Part shown: positions 48,075 through 57,594 of the stretch, in pieces | Layout of the letters: the number at the start of each line of letters is the position of its first letter | Numbering within the stretch: position 1 is the stretch's first letter | Source of the DNA: Paragorgia papillata | Lineage: Eukaryota; Cnidaria; Anthozoa; Scleralcyonacea; Coralliidae | Direction: 5' to 3' | NCBI GenBank assembly: GCA_035771165.1 | Contig: JAWNZC010000311.1 | Coordinates: 1,853,501-1,917,500 of the forward strand | DNA length: 64,000 nucleotides | The notes under the pieces: model-generated | The model's database searches: none | Told to the model about the DNA's origin: nothing | What the model saw: the letters and a program-made list of their open reading frames with translations, nothing else | Position numbers and translations under genes: made by a program

Positions 48075-51000
48075 ATGGCGGAAAGTAATGATCCGGACTA
48101 TGTGAGGAATACGGGCATTGTTCGGCAACTTCTGGCAAACTTAAATGAGCTCTCATCGAGAATATCATCACCGCAAACAAGTAGCGAAACAGAGGCCGAA
48201 GTAAGACGTGTTTCTACTGGCCATTTGAGTGGCAACGCGGTGAATGTGCCAATTCCATCTCCAAGTACATCGATGCAAGCGTCGACCACAGTCACACCGA
48301 GTTCGAACGTTGCTCAGGTTCGTGTACCGAACAGAAGTTTCGTAATGAGGCGAAACTTCTCAGGACAGCGGCCTTCCAGTTCTAGTCGAAGACAGACGAG
48401 GCAATCAAGGCAAAGAAGGCCTAGTGCGAAAGAAAATAGACCATTCTTACGCGACTTGGTTTTGCTTGGGGGACCAGATTCGGTTCATGTTCCACGTCAA
48501 GGGGCACGGCTTGCGTTGATGAAACGTGGTCACATGATCTCTGGATGCAGATTCACCAGGGATGAATGAAGCCCAAGTGGAAATTGCCATTATGGAAGCG
48601 TTAGGTGGCAAAATTCCTGATGGTGTGGATATAGAAATATTAATGTCAATGCACACATCCTTAGTTGCACCATCTTTGGCACCTGGGCAGGAGGGAATTG
48701 ATGGTGCCATTCTGCAACGACTTTTTCAAAGTAAACCCATTTACATTCGCCCAAGTAGGCAGATAATCATTGAACATCAGGTATGATTTTTTTCTTCTTT
48801 CATTTGTTGCAGGATCTGAAACAATTGTGTACCCATACAGTGTAGTTTGCCCATTTGCAGGATAGAAAGTAGGCATAACTGTAGAGAAACAGAATGAAAC
48901 ACATAGAATTTGTGTTTCACCACAAACGTAGCCTACAGTACAGTAAAAATCGATTCACTCGGTTTTTCCCCGGGTTATTTATAAAAAATGCCTGTAGCTA
49001 AACCTCCATGTTGTGGTATAACAAAATATAAAGACCTGGGCTATCCCTAACTCATGTTACATGTTGTCTCATGTTACTAACTTACTATCTTTTGGACAGT
49101 CAAAATATTCTATATTTTCATATATTTTATTATGGTGTTTTTGTAGGAAACTGTACATCAAAGTACAAGTCAAGATGGTAAGTTTTGTAGTGGTAAAAAT
49201 GTTTGGTTGTATTTTTTTTCATTTTAAAATTTCAATGTATATGTAGGCCTGTGTGGTATCGTTTGATATAGTGCATGCATGCTTTTTGAATAAAATGTAG
49301 CACATGTTTTTACACAGCTCTTCTGTGAGTATCTAAATGTTTTGCTCCATAATATTACCAACAGTCCTCTTTCATTTTTTATTAGATTTCCCTGATTTAG
49401 AAGATGATGACAATTTGCTAGCAGAAGTATTGTCACTGGAATCAGAGCAATCATTGCCTCCAGAACTCGAGCAATCATCATTGCCACCAGAACCAGAGCA
49501 ATCATCATTGCCTCCAGAACCAGAGCAATCATCATTGCCTCCAGAACCAGAGCAATCATCATTGCCTCCAGAATCAGAGCAATCAACAGTTAATGCTGAA
49601 TTCTTTGATGTCCCATCAGATGCCTTACCAGGTTGTATATGGTAAAGAATTGTATCATACATGCACCACTGTAAATAACACTGTGAAATAACTAAACCAT
49701 TTTAATATGACAGGGTTATTCCAGAAAAGATCCACACCCCTCCCACAGAGGAAACTTTTTGCCGTCCGGAGGGGAGATGGGGTACATTAACATATTAACT
49801 ATAATTGTTCTATGTCCGGAGAGGGGGGGGGGGGCTATTTGGTATTTCCTCCGTGGGGGGAGTGTGGATATTTTTTTGGAATGACCCAATGATAAAAAGA
49901 TATTTTTATTTCTTTTCTGTACCCTAAAACAAAGATAACAATATTTTATACACATGCACATTGCACAAGTATGAATTATTACTAATGTATTATTAATATA
50001 ATCTATTTTTAATAGTTGTGACAGAGACGCATCACAATGAAAGCATCGATTTACATGCCGAAACTGTACCCGAATTCAAAGAAGTTGTAGTAAACCAATC
50101 AATGATTCGCCATGATATTATTAATATCTTCAAGGATCCGAACATACTCGATTGCATACTGAACATTACAGTTATAAATGCAAATGGCTATCCAGAAAAG
50201 GGGGAGGGAGAAGGTGTATTGCGTGATATACTGACACATTTCTGGCATGAATGTTTTACAACTCTCTGCATAGGTGGAACTGAGAAGACACCATTCATCC
50301 GACATGACCTTCAGAAACCAGAATGGGAAGCGATTGCCAGAGTTCTCGTGTTTGGTTACAAAAAAGCCACCTACTTCCCAGTGCAGCTGTCACAGTCGTT
50401 CATCCTCTGCTGCTTATTTGGCGAGGATAGTATCGACAAAGAATCTCTACTCAAATCATACCGTTGTTACGTAGCTGCAGATGATAGAAAGGTCCTTGAC
50501 ATGGTGCAAAGCAAAGAATTTGATCTTAATGATGAAGATCTTTTGGATTTCCTATCGGCGAGCAAGTGCTTCAAAGTGCCTACGACGGAAAACATCATTT
50601 CCATAATTTTTGAACTTGCGCACCAGGAGTTGATACAAAAGCCCAGGTACATCACAAATTGCTGGTCCCCTATTTTGAAACTTCTTCAAAGAGGCCCAGA
50701 TTCTACATTCCAAACACCAGCAGGAGTTGCAGAGCTCTATGAGAAAAAACGCCCAACAGCTAAAAAGGTGAACAAGCTTTTCCATGCTAACATATCCAGT
50801 GATGCTGAAAGGCAGAGCATGGATCATCTGAAGAGATACGTCAAATCGTTGGAAGGGAAAGCCCTAGACAGGTTTCTACACTTCATCACTGGAAGTGACG
50901 TTTTGACATGCGATTGCATTGAAGTAATATTTACTACGTTGGATGGTTTTCAGCGACGCCCAATTGTGCACACCTGTGCCCCCTCGTTGGAACTTCCAAC

Positions 51001-51085
51001 CACTTACGAATGCTTTACAGACCTCGCTGAAGAATTTACAAGCGTGATGAGAGAGAATACATCATGGTCATTTGACATTGTGTAA
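48075..51085 (+). pseudogene. HECT E3-ligase-like transposon protein, exon 1 frameshifted
   Basis: Proposed exons are 48,075-48,780, 49,147-49,177, 49,386-49,631 and 50,016-51,085, with GT/AG borders in agreeing phase. Exon 1 starts MAESNDPDYV and has a Ser/Arg-rich disordered region. Near 48,560 the frame shifts by one position between SGCRFTRDE and NEAQVEIAIMEALGG; after that it stays open to IYIRPSRQIIIEHQ. Exon 3 has five SLPPEPEQS-type repeats. Exon 4 (355 codons) is HECT-like: EGVLRDILTHFW, then HTCAPSLELPTTY with the presumptive catalytic Cys at exon residue 320. In the family that Cys carries ubiquitin as a thioester. Similar proteins in fish and cnidarians are annotated G2E3-like. 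The role in transposition is unknown. Confidence 0.78.
49713..49888. repeat. 176-bp MITE in intron 3 of the HECT-like gene
   Basis: Inverted arms of about 42 bp: GGGTTATTCCAGAAAAGATC, CACACCCCTCCCACAGAGG on the left, mirrored as CCTCCGTGGGGGGAGTGTGG and GGAATGACCC on the right. A G-run lies inside. Confidence 0.8.
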
Positions 51086-51551
51086 TGCCCAGATCAAATA
51101 AGAATGCAAGTTATCACAAGGTTGCAGTCCGCAATTGTTTTAACGGTTGTTTGAACACTTATAGTGGAATGTCAAGCTGAATGAATGACTGCTAATTTGC
51201 ATTGACTTGTATTCTCGTTTTATGAAAAACCTTAACTGTGTCTTAACTGAAGAGACTGGTAGCGACAGTTTTGAAACATTTTACAGTATATATAGACATG
51301 GTTCCATTATGTACGTTTTAGTATGTTAAGTTTGTACAATTACTTCATATTTTACATGGTTCTTGTTCGTTTTGTTCATTTTGATCGTTTTGTTAGTGAA
51401 CTGGACAATCATAGTATGGGATAGTATCAACTAAACCATGGTGTACTCTAAGGTACTTTGTTGAAATTGAATTCACCTATCGTGAAACTAGTTACCTGTA
51501 GTTTTGTGTGATTTATTCATTTTATGATATAAAAACTTAAAAAATGTAAAA

Positions 51552-52221
51552 ATGGCCGATGTCTTCAAATTACTTACAGCTAGCAACAGGAATTGCAGCG
51601 AATAGACCACTCATTGGTCAATAAATATATAGATCTTATGATTATTAATATGTAATTATAAATTAATGTTGAAAACTAAATGTTGAGCAAGACTTCTCAG
51701 GCTTTAATTCCTTTAAAGTATTTTTCATAACCCTGTGTATATTTGCCGGCAGCCAGTCACGTTGCAAAAAGTACTAAATACTGATTGATCAGCAGTCGAA
51801 CCCTAACCCGAACAAAAGTACTAACCCTAACCCGAACAAAAGTACTAACCCTAACCCTCTCAAAATAAAGTCCGACCGTAACACTAACCTAACCTATAAT
51901 GATAAGAAAAAAGAAAAGTCCAATATTTTAACAAAATTCGGGAAGGAAGTCAAACTACACTACAAAATTATTCTAAAGTTTCCATTGAAAATCATTATTT
52001 ATATTGCATGATCAATAGAAGAATGCCGGTCAAATAGTCACTGTGTATTTTTAAAAGAACACAGAAGCGTCACAGAGGCATTGATTGCATTGAATGTCTA
52101 TAAAAGATGGAATTCGAATTGCAGCATTTCCAAGTAAGTCATAAACATAAATTATAAAATATTTATTGACCATTGAGTGGTCGCTGCAATTCCTGTCGCT
52201 AGCTGCAAGTTTCAAATTGGC
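51552..52221. mobile_element. 670-bp inverted-repeat element between the convergent genes
   Basis: Inverted repeats of about 60 bp contain ACAGGAATTGCAGCG and CCACTCA(T/A)TGGTCAATAAAT. The outer part (ATGGCCGA, CTTACAGCTAGC) resembles the TIR of the Ulp1-like element at 31,752-34,640. The interior is non-coding and includes telomere-like CCCTAACCC repeats at about 51,797-51,865. Confidence 0.75.
51797..51866 (+). repeat. Telomere-like CCCTAACCC repeats
   Basis: Three to four CCCTAACCC blocks separated by CGAACAAAAGTACTAA, followed by degenerate CTAACC units. Interstitial, within the 670-bp element. Confidence 0.7.
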
Positions 52222-52360
52222 AGTTCTGACTGTCTTTGTTCTTCATGTTTGGTCAGACGCTCGGACATTTGAGCATGCATTGCCGCACATATTCTTCAAA
52301 CTTTTCATTTCTAGGAGTATCTAATGTCTTAAAGTGAGGTGTGCAAATTAAATATGTTAG

Positions 52361-53881
52361 TTAAACTTCTTCAAAGTCATCCATTACTGGAAAAAGGTTT
52401 CGCACAATGTCAACTGCTTTCAAGTAATGTTCGATGCCATTATTGCCATCATCTTCAAGGGGCCGAACATTTTGTTGAAGGTACTGATATTGGTCTTCAC
52501 TAAGCTCCACATCCGAGGCAGGCACAACAACATTATTTGTGGTAATCTCAGGCAATGGCCCACCATAATCGATACCATAGACATCATGATTGACCCCCGT
52601 AGGGTCATTAGGAATGGCATCAATGTTGGTTTGAAACAGAGCCAAAGGTGTTTGGTGATTCGCCGTTCTAATACCATGGTGATTCCACTGCAATTTAAAT
52701 TCATCTAATGATGCATTTATGCGTGGTAGGTAAACATAATGTAATGCGAATAGGTGAACTTCATTAAGAGAGTTGAGTAATTCATTCTTCTCCAAAAATT
52801 GAAATACATCTTTGTAAAGTGCTGACATCACTCTATTGACTTCTGCCCACAATCGTTCTATTCGTTGATTGTGGACACTCCTTCCTGCTATGAAGCTTCC
52901 TCTGCCAGTGCCTCGATTCTCCACCATAAACCTTGCTACATCCACATTTTCAACGCCATGATCACCTCTTACACGAGATGGTAAACTGCAGTCTTGAATT
53001 CCACTTTGAAATAAGTCAAGCACAGTGTCAGCCCTGTTATTTGTGCAACAATGCAAATAAACAATCATTCGGCTGAAACCATCTATACAACCATTGATAA
53101 TGAATCTCTGCGAAATCAACTTGTGATTTGAATCAATATGCCATAGGTAATTGGGACCATGGACATTATACACGCGGTGACAGATTGCATACCGTTTCCG
53201 TATGCTTCTGCCAATTTGATCAACTCGCTGAAGACTTTTTCGAACTCGAGCCCGTTGAACATGAATATTTCTGCCTTTCAAACTACCCCGGATGTACGAT
53301 TCACCACTGTATGGTGTTAGTTTAAGAACTTCCTGTACTTGTTGATCCAGGTCGGCATCACTTATTTCTGAGAAACTTTCCTCAATCCCAAACTCCACTC
53401 TTCTCCTGTGCAGAGTTCTATCAGATACACCAAGAAAGTTTGCAATGCCTTTCCAATTCATTCCTGTGTCTCGCAGTTGCTCAATTTGATCCTTAGTAAT
53501 GTTGAAAGCGGGTCTTCCTCCGGTGCTTGTTAACGTCGAACATGCATTTATGGTTATGTTTCGCTCAGGACATGTTTCAGCAACTTGCGACAGTTTTTCC
53601 AGTTCCTTCTCCATCGCAAAAACCATGTCTTCTAGCAACATGGGCAGATTATTATCATTGGATGCGCTAGCCATGTATAAATTTTCTGAGAGAGCCCCAG
53701 ACATAGCTACAACAATTGAAATGTAGTTTTCCAGCTTGGTTTTGCAATATTCAACACCTATCGTGTCCTTGTTCTGAAAGGCTCTCAGGCTGCGTCCAAA
53801 CAATGTGTTCAAACCAAGAAAGAAATCTTTGGGCTCTTCAACGTCTTCCGCCATCATGCTATTAAAAATATAAGTCTGCAA
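52361..53881 (-). CDS. DDE integrase (transposase) of the 6.36-kb transposon
   Basis: An intact 506-codon frame. After a helical N-terminus, a helix-turn-helix lies near residues 130-165 ([16 protein letters not shown]), probably for TIR binding. An rve-type RNase-H fold follows, with the catalytic triad visible: D250 in WHIDSNHK, D307 in RGDHGVEN and E342 in NQRIERLW, a 34-residue D-E spacing. NGCIDGFSR and the C-terminal [12 protein letters not shown] are typical of eukaryotic integrase-core proteins. The C-terminus is acidic. The first Met is 32 bp inside the TIR edge; MMAEDVEE eight residues later is an alternative start. It would cut and join element ends. Its open frame and the matching TIRs suggest possible activity. 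Confidence 0.92.
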   Translation of the reverse strand: MQTYIFNSMMAEDVEEPKDFFLGLNTLFGRSLRAFQNKDTIGVEYCKTKLENYISIVVAMSGALSENLYMASASNDNNLPMLLEDMVFAMEKELEKLSQVAETCPERNITINACSTLTSTGGRPAFNITKDQIEQLRDTGMNWKGIANFLGVSDRTLHRRRVEFGIEESFSEISDADLDQQVQEVLKLTPYSGESYIRGSLKGRNIHVQRARVRKSLQRVDQIGRSIRKRYAICHRVYNVHGPNYLWHIDSNHKLISQRFIINGCIDGFSRMIVYLHCCTNNRADTVLDLFQSGIQDCSLPSRVRGDHGVENVDVARFMVENRGTGRGSFIAGRSVHNQRIERLWAEVNRVMSALYKDVFQFLEKNELLNSLNEVHLFALHYVYLPRINASLDEFKLQWNHHGIRTANHQTPLALFQTNIDAIPNDPTGVNHDVYGIDYGGPLPEITTNNVVVPASDVELSEDQYQYLQQNVRPLEDDGNNGIEHYLKAVDIVRNLFPVMDDFEEV

Positions 53882-54699
53882 ATGACATGAAGTATGGTTT
53901 GATACCGTGGGTCAGCCGCTGACCAGTGTTACAGTCAGAAATCTCGACATACGCCTGGAATTTTAAATTCTCGACAATATTTAAAATATATCTCGAACCA
54001 CACTTGTAATTCTCGACTATCACATTATATTTTTCTCGGCGTACGCATGAAATTCTCGACATACGCATAAAATTCTCGATACACGATTCAAATTCTCGAC
54101 ATACGCATGGAATTCTCGATACACTTTTGTCAAGTTTGGCTTGCCATATTCACCTCTGGGGAAGTCCCCGGACAGGAACGATTTATAAACTATGGCCAGC
54201 TGTTTACATGAGCCGGGCTAGCCCGGTTAACTGGGCTCACGCGATTGATTAGGATCTTACTGTGGTTTTGAAACTCGCATAAACTAAACTGTACAAAGAA
54301 GAATTAGTTTAGTTTAAAATTTCGTGACACGAGTCAGCTCGGTTTCCTGTCCGAATTGGTCTTTAGTATTTTATTCTGGCTGACGCCGGACGATTTTATT
54401 CACCTCTGGGGAAGCCCTTGGACAGGAACGATTTATAAACTATGGCTAGCTGTTTACATGAGCCGGGCTAGCCCGGTTAACTGGGCTCACGCGATTGATT
54501 AGGATCTTACTGTGGTTTTGAAACTCGCATAAACTAAACTGTACAAAGAAGAATTAGTTTAGTTTAAAATTTCGTGACACGAGTCAGCTCGGTTTCCTGT
54601 CCGAATTGGTCTTTAGTATTTTATTCTGGCTGACGCCGGACGATTTTATTCACTTCTGGGGAAGCCCTCGCAGGAACAAGTTATTAATAAAGTAAGAAA

Positions 54700-55189
54700 A
54701 TCGCTTTGTATTTACATAAATATTATTTTTTCCTGCGATAAGTACATGTCAGTGGTCGCTACCATTAGCAGAAGGACCCATAAATGCCGCCATTTTTAAA
54801 GTGAAAATGGGGACACATTTTTGGCCAGCACCCGCAGTCCAGTTATATATATATATATATATATATAGGTCAGTTGTCCCACCGCATATGGCCGCCGCGA
54901 GATTTTTAGCCTCACTTCGAATTCCGACATCAATTTTTGCCACGCGCGAACCAATAGATGCTCTATCCAGTCTATTATTGGGGAATAATATCCCCATCAG
55001 TGGGAAATGCCAGACGAGCGAGCCGAATATTCTCCGAAGATACGCGAGGGCGGAGCGGGAAGGAGTAGTTACAGATATTGATATTCACAGCAAGACGTAA
55101 GTTGTTTTCGTTGAATGATTTATCAGTTTGGACTCTGATGAGAAAACCGTTGGCTTCATGAATAAGTCATTTTGAATTTTTATTGTCAG
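54700..55189. other. Non-coding interval with (AT)n run
   Basis: Includes (AT)n near 54,844-54,868. A frame from ATGGCCGCCGCGAG near 54,887 ends at a good GTAAGT donor (55,097), but its phase does not join the next candidate exon. CCAATAGATGCTCTATCCAG near 54,951 resembles sequence in the TIR of the 16-kb composite near 44,735, so this may be a related element end. Confidence 0.4.
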
Positions 55190-55380
55190 AATCGCGGGTT
55201 TGTTTGTCAACGCCTCAATACCGAAGAAGCCCACGACGACATATACAAAAGGAAGTTAGATTGCAAGGTCAACCCACTGAATCGTGCAACTTTTGGGAAG
55301 TTTCTGTTTCATTTATTTCCTTCGTGCGAGGAGAAGAGGAGACGAGTTTGTGGAACGATCGACCAGTACGAGACTACGAG
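55190..55380 (+). pseudogene. Possible exon of an RFX-like winged-helix protein
   Basis: After a TTGTCAG acceptor the frame reads NRGFVCQRLNTEEAHDD, then NPLNRATFGKFLFHLFP and KRRRVCGTIDQYE. The NRATFGK..FHLFP..KRR pattern resembles the DNA-recognition part of RFX-type winged helices and similar modules in cnidarian transposon proteins. No upstream exon in the right phase was found. It is an isolated fragment; identity is tentative. Confidence 0.35.
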
Positions 55381-55399
55381 TATCCTTTTGTGTTAAAAC

Positions 55400-55515
55400 T
55401 ATTCATTATTTTTAATAAAATTCTTACAAGAACTTCAATAGGGTAGTTAGTAGTTACTCAACGAGTCGTAGAATTAGTAGAATATGATAATTTTAGTCTA
55501 TTTGGCTCGATCTAC
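55400..55515. other. Short spacer
   Basis: No feature seen between the RFX-like fragment and the next inverted-repeat element. Confidence 0.4.
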
Positions 55516-55517
55516 AA

Positions 55518-56640
55518 TACCCTGGGTACCAGAGGCTCTGACTCAGAGCGCCCTTAGTCTCCTTCGCAGCCGTCAGTTCGGATTCGTTCTCACTCCCCTC
55601 AACTACTGGCTACTTACCCGAGCAGTAAATTCCTTTCCAATTGTTGACCAATCAGAGCCAGACTTCCAATATCTGGAAACTTGACCTCCGACCTTGAGCT
55701 GCCGTTTCAATGTTTGAAGTTTGAAAATTATTGCTTATAATTTAGTAAAAATTTTGCGTAAATGGAATCAATAAGATGATGTTGTAACTGTGAATCGCAA
55801 TATGAATACATGTACATGAAATAAAGTTAAAAGCGCCACTGCATGGAATATGAAGCTGAATAACATTGAGGTTGCTAGCCAGACATGGTCAGACATCCCT
55901 GTAAAATTTAATTTATTATCCACTAGATACATTTCGCCGACACTTCTAGCTTTTTTACAACTTTTCGCACAGATTTATTTACACGACCAGCAAGAACATA
56001 TTCATAATACCATTCTTCGTAAATTTTGTAAAGCTCTGAGCTATAGAGCGTTTTCACTCACGTGATCGGTGGCCCCATGGGGGTGGTGAAACAATACGAA
56101 ATATTTGAATAAGAAAGAGTTAATTCCCATACCGTACACCAATATGGCCGCCATTTCATTGTTTTGGTACACCAATATGGCCGCCGTGACGTCAGATGAA
56201 AGCGCTCTATAGTAAGTATCGGGCAGTCGCTTCAGACACTATAAAACCGTTAACACCTTTGAGCTTTTGTTTACAATCTTAAATTTATCTCAACGCTCTT
56301 ACGCTTTACACTGACTTTCACGCTTATTTGTTTGCATAGGCAGCAAGAACATAGTCAAAACAATATTCTTCGTAAATTCCGTGAAGTTCTATAGGCTAAA
56401 CTTTTCAAAATATTAGCTTTCGACTAAACAAATTACACATAACACTAGCCCAGCACGGCTTTAATTATTTAGCACGACAATGGTGTAATTTCATTGGCCG
56501 ATGTACACAAAGGGAATGGAATGTAGCTCTCGGGTGAGCAGACGTTAGTTTGGGGAGGTAAGCGAGCCATAAGAACGTCTGCGAAGGAGGCTAGAGCGCC
56601 CTATGCCCGAGCGCTGCGACAGAGAGCCTAGCAGATTTCG
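55518..56640. mobile_element. Inverted-repeat element, about 1.1 kb (ends uncertain)
   Basis: The left end TACCCTGGGTACCAGAGG is nearly the same as the terminus of the element at 58,285. The region 55,530-55,625 (CAGAGCGCCCTTAGTCTCC, TTCGCAG) is imperfectly mirrored at 56,525-56,635 (GAAGGAGGCTAGAGCGCC). Alternatively the element runs to about 57,369, where CTGGTACACAGGGT partly mirrors the left end. Non-coding. Confidence 0.45.
56041..56212. repeat. 172-bp MITE with CTATAGAGCG ends
   Basis: The ends CTATAGAGCGTTTTCACTCA and its imperfect mirror TGAAAGCGCTCTATAG pair over about 25 bp. TACACCAATATGGCCGCC occurs twice inside. No coding capacity. Confidence 0.75.
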
Positions 56641-57362
56641 GTAAAATGGTCCCTGATTTTCAAAAAGTGGGCCCTTGTCACCAGGCCCCAACGCTCGTAA
56701 AAGAATATATTATTTTCAAAACGGCTACAAAACCAGGTGAGTAATTTTGATTTGTTTTATTACTTGTTCCAACCCAAGAAGAACCTGCTTGACCTCGATA
56801 AGTGATTTAATTGATATTTATACCACTTGACCTGTATTTGGGTATTAATGACGCTGTGTATTAAATCGATAATTCGTGTTTGCAGATTTTTGTGGGTTTT
56901 TTTTGTTTGTTTTTTTGTGATTTCGTCGCATTTTGTAATGTTGTGTGTATTTGAAATTGAATCGTTAACATTGGTAAGTTATTGCAACGAATATATTTAC
57001 GAAGTACAGAAGATATTGAAGGTGATGAACTCATTAAACTTTAGGTGAACTGCTGGACTTCCAAGACGAAATTTACTGACTTGTCGGCCGGTTAATTAAA
57101 GCCCTTATTTTAGAATTTCTTAGTTGTTAAAACGTGCTTGTTTAAAAGTTACATATTGTGTACCATTTCTTTCCTACTGAAGGTATGTCAAGCGTAAACA
57201 ATTTGTGTTTTAACCTTGTCAAGTGTATAAAAATGCTGCCAACTTGAAAATACTGAAATCTGCTAGGCGTTCTAGAACACCTTGAGCGGTGACGTCAAAC
57301 ATAGGTACCAGTCTCATCAAATACGCGCGTGCATTAGAACGAGGGGACTAGGCTGTCTGGTA
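56640..57362. other. Non-coding interval
   Basis: GCCTAGCAGATTTC near 56,627 is mirrored by GAAATCTGCTAGGC near 57,255, a possible short TIR pair around about 640 bp. A 73-codon frame near 56,827 has no motif. Confidence 0.4.
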
Positions 57363-57370
57363 CACAGGGT

Positions 57371-57543
57371 CAGGGACGTAGCCAAGTACGTAACGTCACA
57401 TAGATACTCAAAATGCATACACTCAGTATAGATTGAATACACTGTTTACAGTTCATTTCCTGACATAATTCACATGTCTGTTGTTTTATATCTAAAGGAG
57501 GGGGGGGGGGGGGAGCCGCGGCTACCCCCTGGCTACGTCCCTG
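57371..57543. mobile_element. 173-bp hAT-type MITE
   Basis: The ends CAGGGACGTAGCCA and TGGCTACGTCCCTG are perfect inverted repeats. Flanks CACAGGGT and CCCAGGGT match at 7 of 8 bases, in line with an 8-bp hAT duplication with one later change. A 17-base G-run lies near its right end. Confidence 0.75.
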
Positions 57544-57594
57544 CCCAGGGTAGATCTACAGGGCCTGAAACTGTTTAGATACTGCTACGAGCAT

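Larger units (their letters stand above)
47787..54147. mobile_element. 6.36-kb DNA transposon: DDE integrase plus HECT-like gene
   Basis: Terminal inverted repeats of 234 bp (47,787-48,020 and 53,914-54,147), matching base for base as far as I compared, begin ATGGCAAGCCAAACTTGAC. They are flanked by a perfect 8-bp duplication ATTCACCT (47,779-47,786 and 54,148-54,155). Two genes converge: a spliced HECT-like gene on plus and an intronless integrase on minus. The near-identical TIRs imply a recent insertion. The integrase resembles those of IS3EU/Ginger-type eukaryotic transposons; superfamily is not settled from sequence alone, and an 8-bp duplication is unusual for Ginger (4 bp). Confidence 0.92.
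47727..54664 (+). repeat. 250-bp tandem repeat split by transposon
   Basis: Starts of TTCCTGTCCGAATTGGTC occur at 47,727, 54,344 and 54,594; the last two are 250 bp apart. The first unit is cut at ATTCACCT by the 6.36-kb transposon and resumes at 54,148. Each unit includes GCCGGGCTAGCCCGGTTAAC, CCTCTGGGGAAG and GACACGAGTCAGCTCGG. The third copy ends near 54,664. Confidence 0.9.

Noticed and set aside
49224..49662. Minus frames of Ser/Gly/Asp or Ile/Ala repeats
   Set aside because: They are the antisense of the SLPPEPEQS repeat in exon 3 of the HECT-like gene.
54887..55096. First exon of the RFX-like gene
   Set aside because: Good start and GTAAGT donor, but the phase (2) does not fit the exon at 55,190 (phase 0).
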